Shown: in pieces, positions 11,165 to 22,614 of the stretch | How the letters are laid out: the number at the start of each line of letters is the position of its first letter | Numbering within the stretch: the stretch's first letter is position 1 | NCBI RefSeq assembly: GCF_000226095.1 | Contig: NC_016476.1 | Span: 3,162,001 to 3,226,000 of the forward strand | Length of the DNA: 64,000 bases | Source: Thermothelomyces thermophilus ATCC 42464 | Lineage: Eukaryota; Ascomycota; Sordariomycetes; Sordariales; Chaetomiaceae | Reading direction: 5' to 3' | The notes under the pieces: generated by a model | The model's input: the letters and a program-made list of their open reading frames with translations, nothing else | Databases searched by the model: none | What the model was told of the DNA's origin: nothing | Position numbers and translations under genes: made by a program

Positions 11165-11328
11165 GATCTCCTGGGCCCACATGGCTGGGGATACGGACTT
11201 CGGGACACGCCCCACTAAAATATTCGGGCACTTTTTTAAGATAAGATTGTACGCAGCCCGAGAACGGAGCTCCGACTTCCCCAGGGCACAGCAGCAGTTT
11301 AACTTTATCACGGTAAATTGTCGCTGGG

Positions 11329-13317
11329 ATGACGACTTCCTCGGAGACCGCGAGCCCATTGGGGCCAAAGGACGGTGAGCAGATTCAAATCAGTGGTGGC
11401 AACAGCACGAGCACGACTACCCAAATACCGACGACACAAACACCTTCTTCAGAGGACGATGGGTCACTCGCCAAAACACCGTTTCTGAGCAGCCTTTCCC
11501 TCACCGAATACAGCGCAAAGCCGACTATCTCTCCCGAGGATAGGAAGATGAACATGAAGAACATCGTTCCCGAAGAGTTTCTTCTGCCGAATGGAAACCC
11601 GGACGTGAGTCTCCCAGGCCTGTTCCGCGATTTTACCGCGAGATGGGCCATCTCAACCACACACCCTCGTCCCACTGTCGCTGCTTGTGGCAGCGCGCCC
11701 TCTGGGTCCATCTTTCTCTCATTGCTCGTGCTTGGAAGTTCTTGAGGTGTTTACCATTTGATTGGTTGCTGAGACGGGCTGCAGTACTTGCGTCTTATTA
11801 TCACTTCCTACCCCAGGGTTAGAGAGGTGTGCAACGAGATCCCACTGGTCCACGCGGTCAACCTAAGCAATCGCCTGGAATGTAAGGTACTGCTCAAGCG
11901 TGAGGATGAGCAGCCCGTGTTCAGCTTCAAGCTACGGGGCGCCTATAACAAGATGGCCCACCTGGACCGGGCCGAGTCCTGGCGAGGTGTGATTTGCTGC
12001 AGCGCCGGCAACCATGCACAGGGTGTGGCGTACTCCGCAAGAAAGTTGAAAATTCCGGCCACCATTGTCATGCCCAAGGGCACGCCGAGCATCAAACATC
12101 TCAACGTGTCAAGATTGGGAGGTCATGTGGTTCTCCATGGCGCGGACTTTGACGAAGCCAAGGAGGAGTGCGCTCGGCGGGCAAAGCAAGACGGCCTGAT
12201 CAACATCCCGCCATTCGACGACCCGTACGTCATCGCTGGCCAGGGGACCATTGGCATGGAGATTCTCTCTCAGACAAACCTGCAGAAGCTCCAGGCAATC
12301 TTCTGCTGCGTCGGCGGCGGCGGCCTCATTGCTGGTGTTGGTGTCTATGTGAAGCGCATTGCGCCGCACGTCAAGATTATTGGGGTGGAGACTTACGACG
12401 CGGACGCCATGACCCAGTCGCTGGCAAAGGGCGAACGCGTGCTTCTCAAGGACGTCGGGCTCTTTGCAGACGGAGCAGCGGTCAAAACCGTCGGCGAGGA
12501 GACATTCCGCATCTGTCAGGAGGTGGTCGACGAAATGGTTCGGGTGACCACGGACGAGGCCTGCGCCGCCATCAAAGACATGTTCGAGGACACTCGGTCC
12601 GTGGTCGAGCCTGCGGGTGCCTTGGCCATTGCTGGACTCAAGAAATGGGTCGCCGCGAACCCCTCCAGCGATCCAACAAGATCTGTCGTGGCTATCACAT
12701 CTGGCGCAAACATGAACTTCGACCGGCTCGGCTTTGTTGCTGCTCGTGCTACGTACGGCGAAGGGAGGGAAGCGCTTTTGGCCGCCAAAATCCCGGAAAA
12801 ACCAGGTGCTTTTGCAGAGCTGATCAATGCTGTTATGCCCCATTCCGTAACCGAATTTAGTTACCGGTATGCGGGCGACACTGAGGCTAACGTGCTACTC
12901 GGCATCTCTCTCACGGCGCCGGGGAGCCAACGGGCACACGAACTACAAAAGATCATGGATCGCATCCGGGCATCTGGGACAATGGACGTGGCCGACTTGT
13001 CCGGGGATGAGCTGACGAAGAGCCATCTCCGGTACATGGTTGGTGGTCGATCTAACGTGCCGAACGAGCGCCTCTACATGTTTCGGTTCCCCGAGCGGCC
13101 CGGTGCTCTGGAGCGATTCCTTCAGACGCTCCGACCAAAATATAACATTAGCCTATTCCAGTACCGGAACCATGGTGGAGACATTGGCCAGGTTTTGACT
13201 GGAATTCTGTGTCCCGATGACGAAATCACCGAGCTACATCAGTTTCTTAAGGAGATTGGTTATCCATGGGAGGATTGCACAAGTTCTGCTATGTTCAAAA
13301 CATTTCTAAGAGCATAA
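11329..13317 (+). CDS. ILV1: Threonine dehydratase (threonine deaminase), biosynthetic
   Basis: PLP enzyme that converts threonine to 2-oxobutanoate and ammonia, the first step of isoleucine synthesis, in mitochondria. Two exons: 11329-11604, intron 11605-11784 (GTGAGT...CTGCAG), 11785-13317; 602 residues. The catalytic domain carries the PLP lysine, Lys141 in [13 protein letters not shown], the substrate loop SAGNHAQG and the glycine-rich phosphate loop VGGGGLIAG. The C-terminal half has two ACT-like regulatory regions: one starts at [18 protein letters not shown], the other at [18 protein letters not shown] and contains [12 protein letters not shown]; these are the isoleucine/valine-sensing part. 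The first 60 residues are Ser/Thr-rich and not an obvious presequence, so an upstream exon or start is possible. RIP-mutated DNA begins within a few bases of the stop, so the normal 3' flank has been replaced. Confidence 0.95.
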
Positions 13318-15605
13318 GAAGAAGATAGTATAGAAGCCTAGGTATAGACATTTTAACTAATACATCTGATAGCTTATATATATATACTCTTATAACTAAG
13401 CTGCTTGATTAGGTTATAGATATTTTAATAAGGATATACTTAGAATCATTTAACTATTATATAGCCACTTAGGATAGGTATAAGCCTTAAGTTTAACTAT
13501 AGCTATAGTTATCCTTAACTATAAAAATATTTATAGGTTATATAATTAAGGCTAACCTCTAGCTAACTAGTTAACTATATTAATACCTAGGCCTAGTAAA
13601 GACTCTAATAATTCTAGCCTCTAGGCCTTAAGTATCTTAAACTAAGATTTTCTATCAGAATCTACCTAGGACTACCTTCTTTAGCTAGGTTATAAAGGCT
13701 TATTAGACTAGGGCTAGAAGCTCTTAATATAACTAGAGGGCTATAGAGTATAGTTTTATTTTTCTAGCTCTAAGAAGCTTTACTATATTTAATAGGTATA
13801 GATAGAAGGCGCCTAGGCATCTAGAGGTACTACTAATAATAAAGACAAAGATATAGAACAACAAGTAATAATAAACACTTCTTTATCATATATATATATA
13901 TATATATATAATAAAGATATAGTTCTTCTTTCTTTTATAAGTTTAGCTATCTTTTTCTATATAAGTAGACTCTTTTATACCTACCTAGAGGGGCATTAGT
14001 ATTATTACCTTTATATCTATTATTATTACTATCTTAGTAGATAGATTTATCTGCTATAACTATAGATACTTAGACGCCCTAGATACTTTAAGCTATTACT
14101 CCTTTCTATCTAACTAAGCAGAGGTTTAGTTTTAGAGGTATATAGCTATATTATAGAGAGGTAGTACTAGCTTATATATTTTTAAGAGCTTAATTAGGGA
14201 AGAGCTTAGCTTTAAGTCTAAACTAGGCTATTAGACTTTAAAAGTAATAGATAGTAATGATAATACTAGAGGAGAAAAGCCAATTATATATAGAAGTATA
14301 TATAGTAAGTCTATTAGGAAAGTAAGAAGGGTAAATATAAGTATTAAGAGATCGGTATATTTAATAGTAGGCTAGGAAACTACTCTTACTCTAATATAAT
14401 AATGCTACTAGTAGAGATAATAAGAATAACAAGATAACAAGTTTAAGGGAGTTTAGCATCTATCTAAAGGGATAGAAACTCTAATATATAGATTAATAAA
14501 GCTAGAACTATTTAGGTTTTAGAAATAAGACTTTAAGATTATAAGGGCATTAGAGGAAAGCCTTACACCTAGTAGTTAGTACTAACTAATTAGTTTAGAA
14601 CTACTACCTATCTCCTAATAGGTAAGGCTAAAACCACTAGACATGCTAATATAGCTAGATATATTAACACTAAATTTCTTATATATTTATATCTTTATAA
14701 ATGGTACTATTAAGTTTACTTACCCTTGTAACAATAGCCTTAAATGGCTATAAATAGTTTAATTATAAACTAGGCTCTAAAAAGCTTAAAAATATAATAA
14801 AATTTAATTCTACCTAGTTATAACTAGTTAAATAACTAGTTATATAACTTGCCTTTATCTTACTCTCCCTCTATATTATACCCCCTATCCCTATCACTCT
14901 TAACACTCTTAATTATAGTAGTACCTTCTCTATTAGCATCCTAGTAATAGTTATTATCTTCTATCCCTAGCGTTACTAATATAGACTTATAGGTACGTCG
15001 TTTTTGAAACCTCCTAATATTCTTAATGATAGCTATATATAGAGACTCCTTCTTAACCCTAGATAGAGATAACAACTTAATATCCTTTTCCTACCTATCT
15101 TTACTATCTATAAAGTTAAATCTATTATTATTACTATTATTAATTAACATTATAGATATATTACTAATCTATATCCTAGGATATTTAGGGGATAGGAGTT
15201 TGACTTCTAATAATAGCTTCTTAGCTAACTAGGGAATTAGGACTTCCTTTTTATCTCCAAAGTCAAAAATTACTAAAAGCTAACGCTCATTTAGTACTAA
15301 AGAAGATTATTATCATTAAGAAGAAGATAATCATTCTTATTAGTCTTTTCTAAGAGTTTAATACAGGTTAGGATATAAAGGTAACGTCAATTAGTACTAG
15401 GAATCTTATTTTCTAGGCCCTTTTTCTAGACTTTATATTCCTCTTTATAATCTTATTTGATCTATTTAATGGTAATATAGGTAGCGTTTTAGCTAATATC
15501 TTAAATAGCCTTAGAACTCTTCTAAGCTTAGATATCCTAAACCTATTAAATCTATTAAATAGTTATACTTATTATAACCTCTCTTATTAGCTTGACAAAT
15601 TAGCC
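13318..15605 (+). mobile_element. RIP-mutated block with a decayed gypsy gag-like segment
   Basis: AT-rich from the first bases after the ILV1 stop, dense in TAG/TAA in all frames. The part at about 13860-14560 matches the reverse complement of about 55760-56430: for example GAGCTTAATTAGGGAAGAGC at 14187 against GGGCTTAATTAGGGAAGAGC on the other strand near 56140. It is therefore a plus-strand relative of the minus-strand gypsy-3 fragment far downstream, in the gag-like part of the element. The flanks at 13318-13800 and 14640-15605 are also RIP-mutated repeat DNA that I cannot assign. A run of TA repeats lies at about 13888-13911. No functional gene. Confidence 0.6.
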
Positions 15606-18600
15606 TATTATAGGACTAGGCTCTACCTAGGATAGACAATACTAGGCTTTACCTAGTACCAGACTAGACCTACCTAGCCTTACTAATATATATACTATTA
15701 GCCTATAGGACGTTTATAATTCGTTTATAACTCGTTTATTAAATATGCCGTTAGGGCCTGGTTAGGGCCCGGCCTAGGACCTAACCAGGCTTACCTAGGT
15801 TATATATATATATATATATTAGGTAAAAGGCACTCCTCTATATAATTATTATATTCTTTCTCTTTTTCCTCTTTGAGGTAGTTAAATAAAATATTATATA
15901 TTTATCTATAGCAGCTATAAGGCTAGTATATTATATTTTAACTATAACTAGAGAGGCTCTGGCATACTTATTAGCATAGCGGTATAGGATAAATAATAAT
16001 AATAATAATAATAATAATAATTTTAACTACCTTCTTATTAGTAGTAGCTTCTCTAAGGGAGCTATTAATAATATAGTTATAGTAGATCTAAAGGTATATA
16101 AGCCCTTAAGCTTAGTAGAACTATAGGAGCTTGTTTTAATACCCTTTAAGTATCCTATACTTAACCTATCCTAACTCCTAACTTAGCTAGGGTACCCCCT
16201 AAAGCCTAGTGGCTATAACGAAAGCGCCTCCTTACTAGATAACCCGTTAATAGTAAAAAGGAACGTTTTAGAGCCTAGAAGAGTATAATAGAGTATATTC
16301 TTATAATAGATAAGGACTTTATCGGCGTTAATTATGATTAGTAGATCTTTATCTAGGGAAACATTATATATTAGGTATAGACCTAAGTTATAGCCTACTA
16401 TAAATATATAGGCCTAATAGTAAGATGTGATCTGATCTAGTTCCTTTAATATCTTAAAAGCATCTTCTCTAACCTTTATAAGAAGATAGTAGCCCTATTA
16501 GAGCTAGGATTCTTATAATAAAGGGATAATAAGCCATTCTCTACTTATATTATTTGGTTTAGGGCTAAGCTATTAAAGGTAGGTAATCTCTTCTAGAATT
16601 ATAAGACATACCTAATTAAACTATAATAATTCCTCTCTTTAAAACTTAAGTATATAGTAATAAGATAAAGAATCCCCTAAGATAACTATATAGTAATTAT
16701 GAAAAAAATACTATAAGATTACTATAGATCTTAAAACCATCTAACTAGGTAATAGACATTAATAGATATAAAAGCTATAGGTAGTACGTAAACTATAGAG
16801 AGAGAAAGATATAAAAACAGATATACTAAGAACTACAATTAACTTAGCTTATATTAACCTATAGAAGAAGCATCTTAATAAGGATAGGGTAGGTAGGTAT
16901 AATAGTAATACCCTAGAGGTAAAATAGATTAACTAGAAAGTATATTTAATATAATAAGTAGCTAGAGTATATATCTAATATAGATAAAACGGCTACTTTA
17001 TTATTGAATATAATTTTACTATTACTATAAGACTAATATAGAAGAACTAGCTAAGAGTTAATATTAATACCTTAGAGGCTAAGGAATAGAAGGAAGATAA
17101 TAACCTATCTAATAAAGAAGATAAGGAGTAGGGAAAAGAGTAGCCCTTAAACAAAGTCTTATAAAGGGGCTAGAAGATTATAACTATATAACAGACGAGT
17201 TTATAAAGATTAATAAAAGAATAGATGGACCTCCTTTTCTTATTCCAATCTTCTTTACCTCTACTAGCTTTATGAATACCTAAGTAGATAATAGATATTC
17301 TTATTATAATATTATTAATAAAAGAATATATTAGAAGCTTAGAATTAGGTAAATTAGTATACTTACTATATATATCCTTAGGATTATAGCTAGGCTATAT
17401 ATAGTCTAAAGGATTACTTAAATAGCTTATATTATAATAGATATTAATAGCTAGATAAGATAGGCTATATTCTATATAGTCCTAGGACCTATATATAATA
17501 TTATATTAGGCCTTCTATAGATAGAGTATTAGAATGTTATATTAGATATATATATAGGTATCCTTAAGATTAGAATATAACTAAGACTATTTATATCCTT
17601 ATAGCTAAGAAGGATAAGAATCTTCTAAATTATAAGTATAATTTTTATAGATATAATATAGAAGATATAGAAGAAGAAGACTTCTAATATCTTCCTAATT
17701 ACTAGTATCTAGGAAATAATAACTATCTTAGAAGTAAAATACTACTATAATAGAGAGGGTATAGAAAGTAGAGGTACCTAGTTAGAGGCTAGTATAGAGC
17801 TAGAGATTATCTTACTAGATAAACTTTATAATTTTACTAATCTCTTTAATAAGGTGAAAGCTAATTAACTACCTCTATATTATAATATAGCTAATTACTA
17901 TATTATATTAAAGGAGGGCTAAGATAGAAAGACCTCTAAGCTCCCTTAGGGGGCTCTCTATAATATACTATAAGATTATTCATTAGAGATCTAAAAGTAA
18001 GTTATTAACTTATTAGATAAGCGATAGATCTAAGCTAGTTCCTTATTAGCTATTACCCTTATCTTCTTAACAAAGAAGGTAGATAAGGGATAGAGGTTTT
18101 ATATTACTTAAGATTATAAAGTAAGACTAGTATCCCCTATTACTTATTAAGGAGATATTCTATTCCTAAGTTAGAGCTAAGTAATTTATAAAGTTAGATA
18201 TCTAGGTAGCCTTTTACTATATTTAGATTATAAATAGTAATAAGTATTTAATAATATTTTAGACCTAATTTAGCCTCTTTAAGTAGCCTATCCATTCCTT
18301 TAGACGTATAGATATACTTATAACATTTTAATAATATATTAATAATATCTTTAGCTTAATATTTAGAGACTTTATAATAATATACTTTAAGATTATCTTA
18401 ATCTATATTATAGGTAATAAGTCAGATTATTTAAAGTAGATAAGAGATATATTCTAAAGATTATAGAAAGTAGGACTTATATTAGATGTTAAGAAATATA
18501 TATTTATTATAAAAGAAGTTAAATAACTTGGTTATATTATTAAGGTAAGGGCCTAGATCTACCTAGATCTTAAAAAGCTAGCTGCTATCTATAAGTAAGA

Positions 18601-19310
18601 GGTACTATAGAAGGTTTAGGGAGTATAGAGTTTCCTAGGGTTTATAAACTTCTATTAAGACTTTATCTCTAACTTCTCTAAATTAATTATACCTTTAATA
18701 TAGTTAACTTATAAGAATAGCTTATTTTAATGAGGGATAGAGGAATAGGAGGCCTTTTAAAGCCCTTAAGATAGCTTTTATATTAGAATCTATTCTAATA
18801 TAATAGGATCCTAAATAGGAGATAGTACTTAAGATAGATTACTCTAAGATAATATTAAAAAGGTGCCTATCTTAATCAGGAGGAGATAGGGCCTTATGCC
18901 CTATAGCCTATTATTTTATAAAGCTAACCCTAGCTAAATAGAATTATATAATCTATAATAAGGAATTACTTATAATTATCTTATATTTAAAGGCCTAATT
19001 AGCTAAGCTTTATAGTATTATTACTCCCTTTTAGATTCTAACTAATTATAAAAACCTTATATACTTTTCCTAGCCTTATTTAATTAGTAAATAATAAGCC
19101 TAATAGGCTAAAATACTATCGCTCTTTAATTCTAAACTTTATTATTAACCTAGATTATAAGTATTCTACCCTAATAACTTATCCTACTATAAATAAGACT
19201 ATCTTAAAGATATATAATATATAATATAACTCCTTCCTATTATTTAGATAAATATAGTAAACACCTTAACATTACCTAAAGTATCCTATTTACGAATAGG
19301 GAGTACTATT
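15606..19310 (+). mobile_element. Gypsy-1: RIP-degraded Ty3/gypsy element, 5' LTR to RNase H
   Basis: Starts TATTATAGG, which aligns with TGTTATAGG at the start of the second copy at 58844 (TG changed to TA). The LTR-like part runs to about 16040 and is interrupted by a 76-bp LINE fragment. The internal region encodes broken pol: the reverse transcriptase begins near 18033 (ASSLLAITLIFLTKKVDKG in one frame) and an RNase H-like region lies near 19027-19200. Stops are frequent in all frames. No 3' LTR is visible, because LINE-1 starts at about 19311. The second copy at 58844-62158 aligns throughout. Confidence 0.75.
15945..16020 (+). mobile_element. 76-bp LINE 3'-end insertion with target duplication
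   Basis: The segment holds AACTAGAGAGGCTCTGGCAT and ends in AAT repeats, the same 3' end as the long LINE copies near 27400 and 55330. It is flanked by TTTTAACTA at 15936-15944 and 16021-16029. The related gypsy copy at about 59170-59185 has no insert and a single TTCTAACTACC, so it serves as the empty site. This is an extreme 5' truncation of the LINE. Confidence 0.85.
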
Positions 19311-21170
19311 TTTATAGATAGATGGCTTACAGCCTTATAGGATAAGGGAAAAAGAGCATCCTCTAAAAAAAAACTTCTCCTATATCTTCGCAAATACCCT
19401 ACCAGAATATACAAAACTACCATCGCTAGAAAGCTCTCAAGAGACGCTACTTAACGATACTACTTTCAACCACGCACAAGCCGTTATAGCTATATAATAG
19501 GCACTATAAGCATAGAAACCAGACCTAACTATAATCTAACTGTACCTCGTATACCTGTCAAAACTTTCATTATATAGACTACCTAACACCCCTAAATATA
19601 ATGTTAATTTAAAGCCTACTACTAAGCTACTAAGTAGGGAGGCCTATAGCTTTAAACTAATTAAAGGGTAGCCCTCTATAGGCCTCCCTTACCCTAGGTA
19701 TTAAGGAATTTAGGGGTCTTATTACTTAACTAGTTAACTTTATACTAAGCCTTAAATAAGGTAAGGTATAAGACCTTATTAATAGGCTCTTATAGGGCCT
19801 TATAATTACTATTATAGGCCTAGTTCTAAACCTATAGGAACTTATAGCTAAGGAAGTCAAAAAGGGGCTTAAAGAAGCCTTTAAGGCTACCCCCTACCCT
19901 ACCTAGGTATAGGTAGTTATAGGTTTATAATAGGGGGTAACAAGTCCCTAGGGAGGCCTACTATTAGCTAAAGTAGTACTATTATAAGCCTTATAAGAGG
20001 TTATAATATAGAATATAAACCTATAGAAAGACCTTAAGGCCTATACCCTAGCTAAGATAATCTAAGTAATTAATAAGGCTTCTAGCTACTAAAGAGCTAT
20101 TATAGCTAGGAAGCTCCTAAGTAGGGATATTATAATAGTCTTTAAAGATAAGGCTAGTAAGGATTAGTATTTAGCTAATAAGCAATAGATAGCTATATAG
20201 CCTTTAGAGAGTAGGCTAAGGAGGTTAATAAGGCCTATATAGTCTTAGTTAAAGGAGTCTAGAAGGAGGAGCTATAGGGGGTTAGTAAGTAAGACTTTAA
20301 GGGAGTAATAGGCCTATAATTAATTAAAATGGTTAAGTTCTAGCTATTAAAGAGCCTATAAAGGATATAGGCTATAGTATTCCTAGGCTTATAAGACCTT
20401 AAAGAGGCCTAGAAAGCCTATAATAAGGGTATAGTCTAAGATATTTAAGTATTAGATTATAAGCGTTATTAGGATACCCTAGAGCTAAGGTAATATTATA
20501 GGTACTAGAGCTTTAGCTATATCTAGTAATATTATTAGTAATTAGCTTATTATAGCTATTATAATATAAAGGCCTATAGGGAGGAAGGGAAGACTAGAAA
20601 GCCCTAGTACCTTACTTATTCTAATTAGCTCCCTTATAGGTATATAGCCTATAAAGGCCTTTATATAGCCTAATATAAAGGCTACCTAAAGAAAGTCAAG
20701 GCCTAGGAAAGGGCTAGGGAGGCCTACTAATATAGACCTTAAACCTTTTAACTATTAGAGTAGTTATACTAGAAGGTAGCCTTTAAGTTTAATAACTAGC
20801 TAGATAACAATAATTACTATTAAACTAAGGTTAAATACCCCTATAGAAGGCCTACCCTAGCCTAGTAAGTAGCTAGGAATACCTTATTTAATACCTAATA
20901 GATCTATATTTCCTTTCTATAGCTTAGAACCCCTTCCTCTTTATAATTAGCTAAGGGGGTAATAGCTATATAGCCTACTATTATACCCTTAGGCTCTACT
21001 CTAGCTACCTTAAATATAAATTAAGATCTTCTAATAGAATATCTAAGGTAATAAATAGGCCTTTAAGGTCCTACTAAAAAAAGCTAAATATAATCTACTA
21101 GCTATCTAGGAGCTATAGATTAACTAGTTTATAAGGTTAATATATTACCTTAAAGCTTTAAACTACTACC

Positions 21171-21180
21171 TAGTTTATAA
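21171..21180 (+). repeat. Left copy of 10-bp target duplication (TAGTTTATAA)
   Basis: LINE sequence directly before the GC-rich island. The same ten bases stand after the island, while intact LINE copies have the site once (51984, TAGTCTATAAGCC; about 57509, TAGTTTATAAGCC). Confidence 0.85.
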
Positions 21181-21181
21181 A

Positions 21182-22567
21182 CAGGAGCGCCTCGAGCGCA
21201 GGTATCCCACGCCCCACGAGTGGACCTTCCGGACGCGCATGGACTTCCGTGGCGGCAACTGCGCGAGGTTCGAGCCTTCGCCGGGAAAAATCACAGACTG
21301 GCAGCAGGTTGCCTGGTGGTTTGAGACCACGGTCAAGCGGCTTGAGGATCCCAACATTGACGGGCAGGGCGTAAAGGATGCTCCGCACGAGTACCCCCCC
21401 GGGACCAAGGATGTGACGGCAAAGTCGGAGGAGTGGAGGAGAGGATACTACGAGGCCATGATGGGATATGCCAAGGCAGCTGAGCACATGGACGGTTGGG
21501 TGCTCGATAAGTCCAGGAATATTGTCTTTCCTCCGGGAACCATGATCGGGCCGTCAAATCCCTTCCCCAAGCCACTCCCGCCGGGCTTCAAGGGCGCGCC
21601 GCGCGAGGAGGACTGCGAGCTGCGGTTCGAGTCCCCTGATGCCATCTACCTGCGCATCCTGTCCACCCCCGGGTTCACAAATCGTCAAAAGATCGAGGCC
21701 GGCCTGGCTTACGGTTCCTGGCTGGAGTACAAAGGCATCAACGGCCCGGCCAGCGTCATCCTCGAGGATGCCGTGAACCTCGCGGCCTCCGAGCGGCCAG
21801 GCCTGCCCGCCGAGCCCCTCGACAAGAAGACCTGGACCCTCAGCGAAGCCGCCGGTCTCCCTTCCGAGAACCTCCTCAACGCTCTCACAGCCTACGCCAC
21901 CTTCCGCGCCCGCCAGGGTGCCCTCGACTCCGCCCTGCCCATCCTCGTCTCCATCCTCAAAGCCCGCCGCAGCCTCCCGCCGCCCACGGCCCACTCCTCG
22001 TCCTCCTCGAACTCCATAACCGCTGCCCTGAACAGCAACAATAACAACAACAACAACAACAACGGCAACGGCAACGGCAACAAGCCCGCCGGGGCCCGAT
22101 CAGCAGGCATCTGGTCCACCCTCACGGCATTCCTCGCGCCGCCCCCTTACCCCCCACCCCCGCCAGACGGCACCGCCCCGCCCACCCGCGACGCCCTCGA
22201 CCTCTGCCAGGAAGCCGCCCTGAGCCTGCACATCGGCGAGATCTTGTACGCCTCCTCCCCCGGCAGCCGCGAGGAGGGCCTCGGCTGGACGCGCGAGGCC
22301 GTCGACGTCGCCGAGGAGCAGCTGCACCAGCTGCCGCAAAAGGCCACGCGGGACAGCCCCGCGCGCGCCGCCTGCCGCGAGTGCCTCGCCACCGGCCTGG
22401 GCAACTGGGCCGCCAAAGTCGGTCATAGTCGGTTCTGGCAGCTTTCTGGCAGCCGACGCAACCTCGAAAACCCGAAAACCCCGTTGGTCAGCGGGATCCG
22501 CAAGAGATTCGCGGTATTGTGCGGCCTGCTTCGGCTTCTGGTCAGGAAGCATATCGCTTGGCTTTGA
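21182..22567 (+). pseudogene. 5'-truncated coding sequence of an uncharacterised fungal protein (TPR-like)
   Basis: An open frame of 461 codons runs from the island's left edge, beginning at a Gln codon; the first ATG is at 21239. Residues before that ATG (QERLERRYPTPHEWTF) look as coding as those after, so the true N-terminus is missing. The sequence resembles a family of uncharacterised fungal proteins with helical TPR-like repeats: NRQKIEAGLAYGSWLEYKGI and LLNALTAYATFRARQG are typical helix pairs. A low-complexity stretch of Ser and then Asn (AAC repeats at about 22032-22063) and Pro runs follow, then a second conserved part ending LATGLGNWAAK at about 22417. After GTCGG at 22418 the frame reads as random sequence to the stop at 22565-22567, so the natural C-terminus is also lost. 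Function unknown; I recognise the style of the family, not a named gene. Confidence 0.65.
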
Positions 22568-22614
22568 ATGGGTCGTTTCTCATCTGCAGCATGTACTCGT
22601 AGAAAGCTTCAACG
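22542..22614 (-). other. Possible terminal exon of an unidentified minus-strand gene
   Basis: On the minus strand, after a plausible 3' splice site (CACTCCAG), the frame reads VEAFYEYMLQMRNDPFKAKR and then a stop. The composition looks coding, but I cannot name the family and no upstream exon is clear. It converges with and overlaps the end of the plus-strand frame. Confidence 0.25.

Larger units (their letters stand above)
10637..11328. promoter_or_regulatory. Shared bidirectional promoter of RCF1 and ILV1
   Basis: The whole space between two divergent mitochondrial-metabolism genes. It holds the duplicated palindrome, the AGTATTC inverted repeat and the TGACTC site listed separately. No open frame in it has recognisable coding character. 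Which gene each site serves cannot be read from sequence. Confidence 0.6.

Noticed and set aside
15026-15232. Open frame of 68 codons in AT-rich DNA
   Set aside because: Poly-Leu/Ile translation typical of RIP-mutated DNA; no homologous function seen.
21239-21241. First ATG of the island frame as a true start codon
   Set aside because: The 19 codons before it look equally coding and the frame opens at the insertion edge, so the start is lost by truncation.
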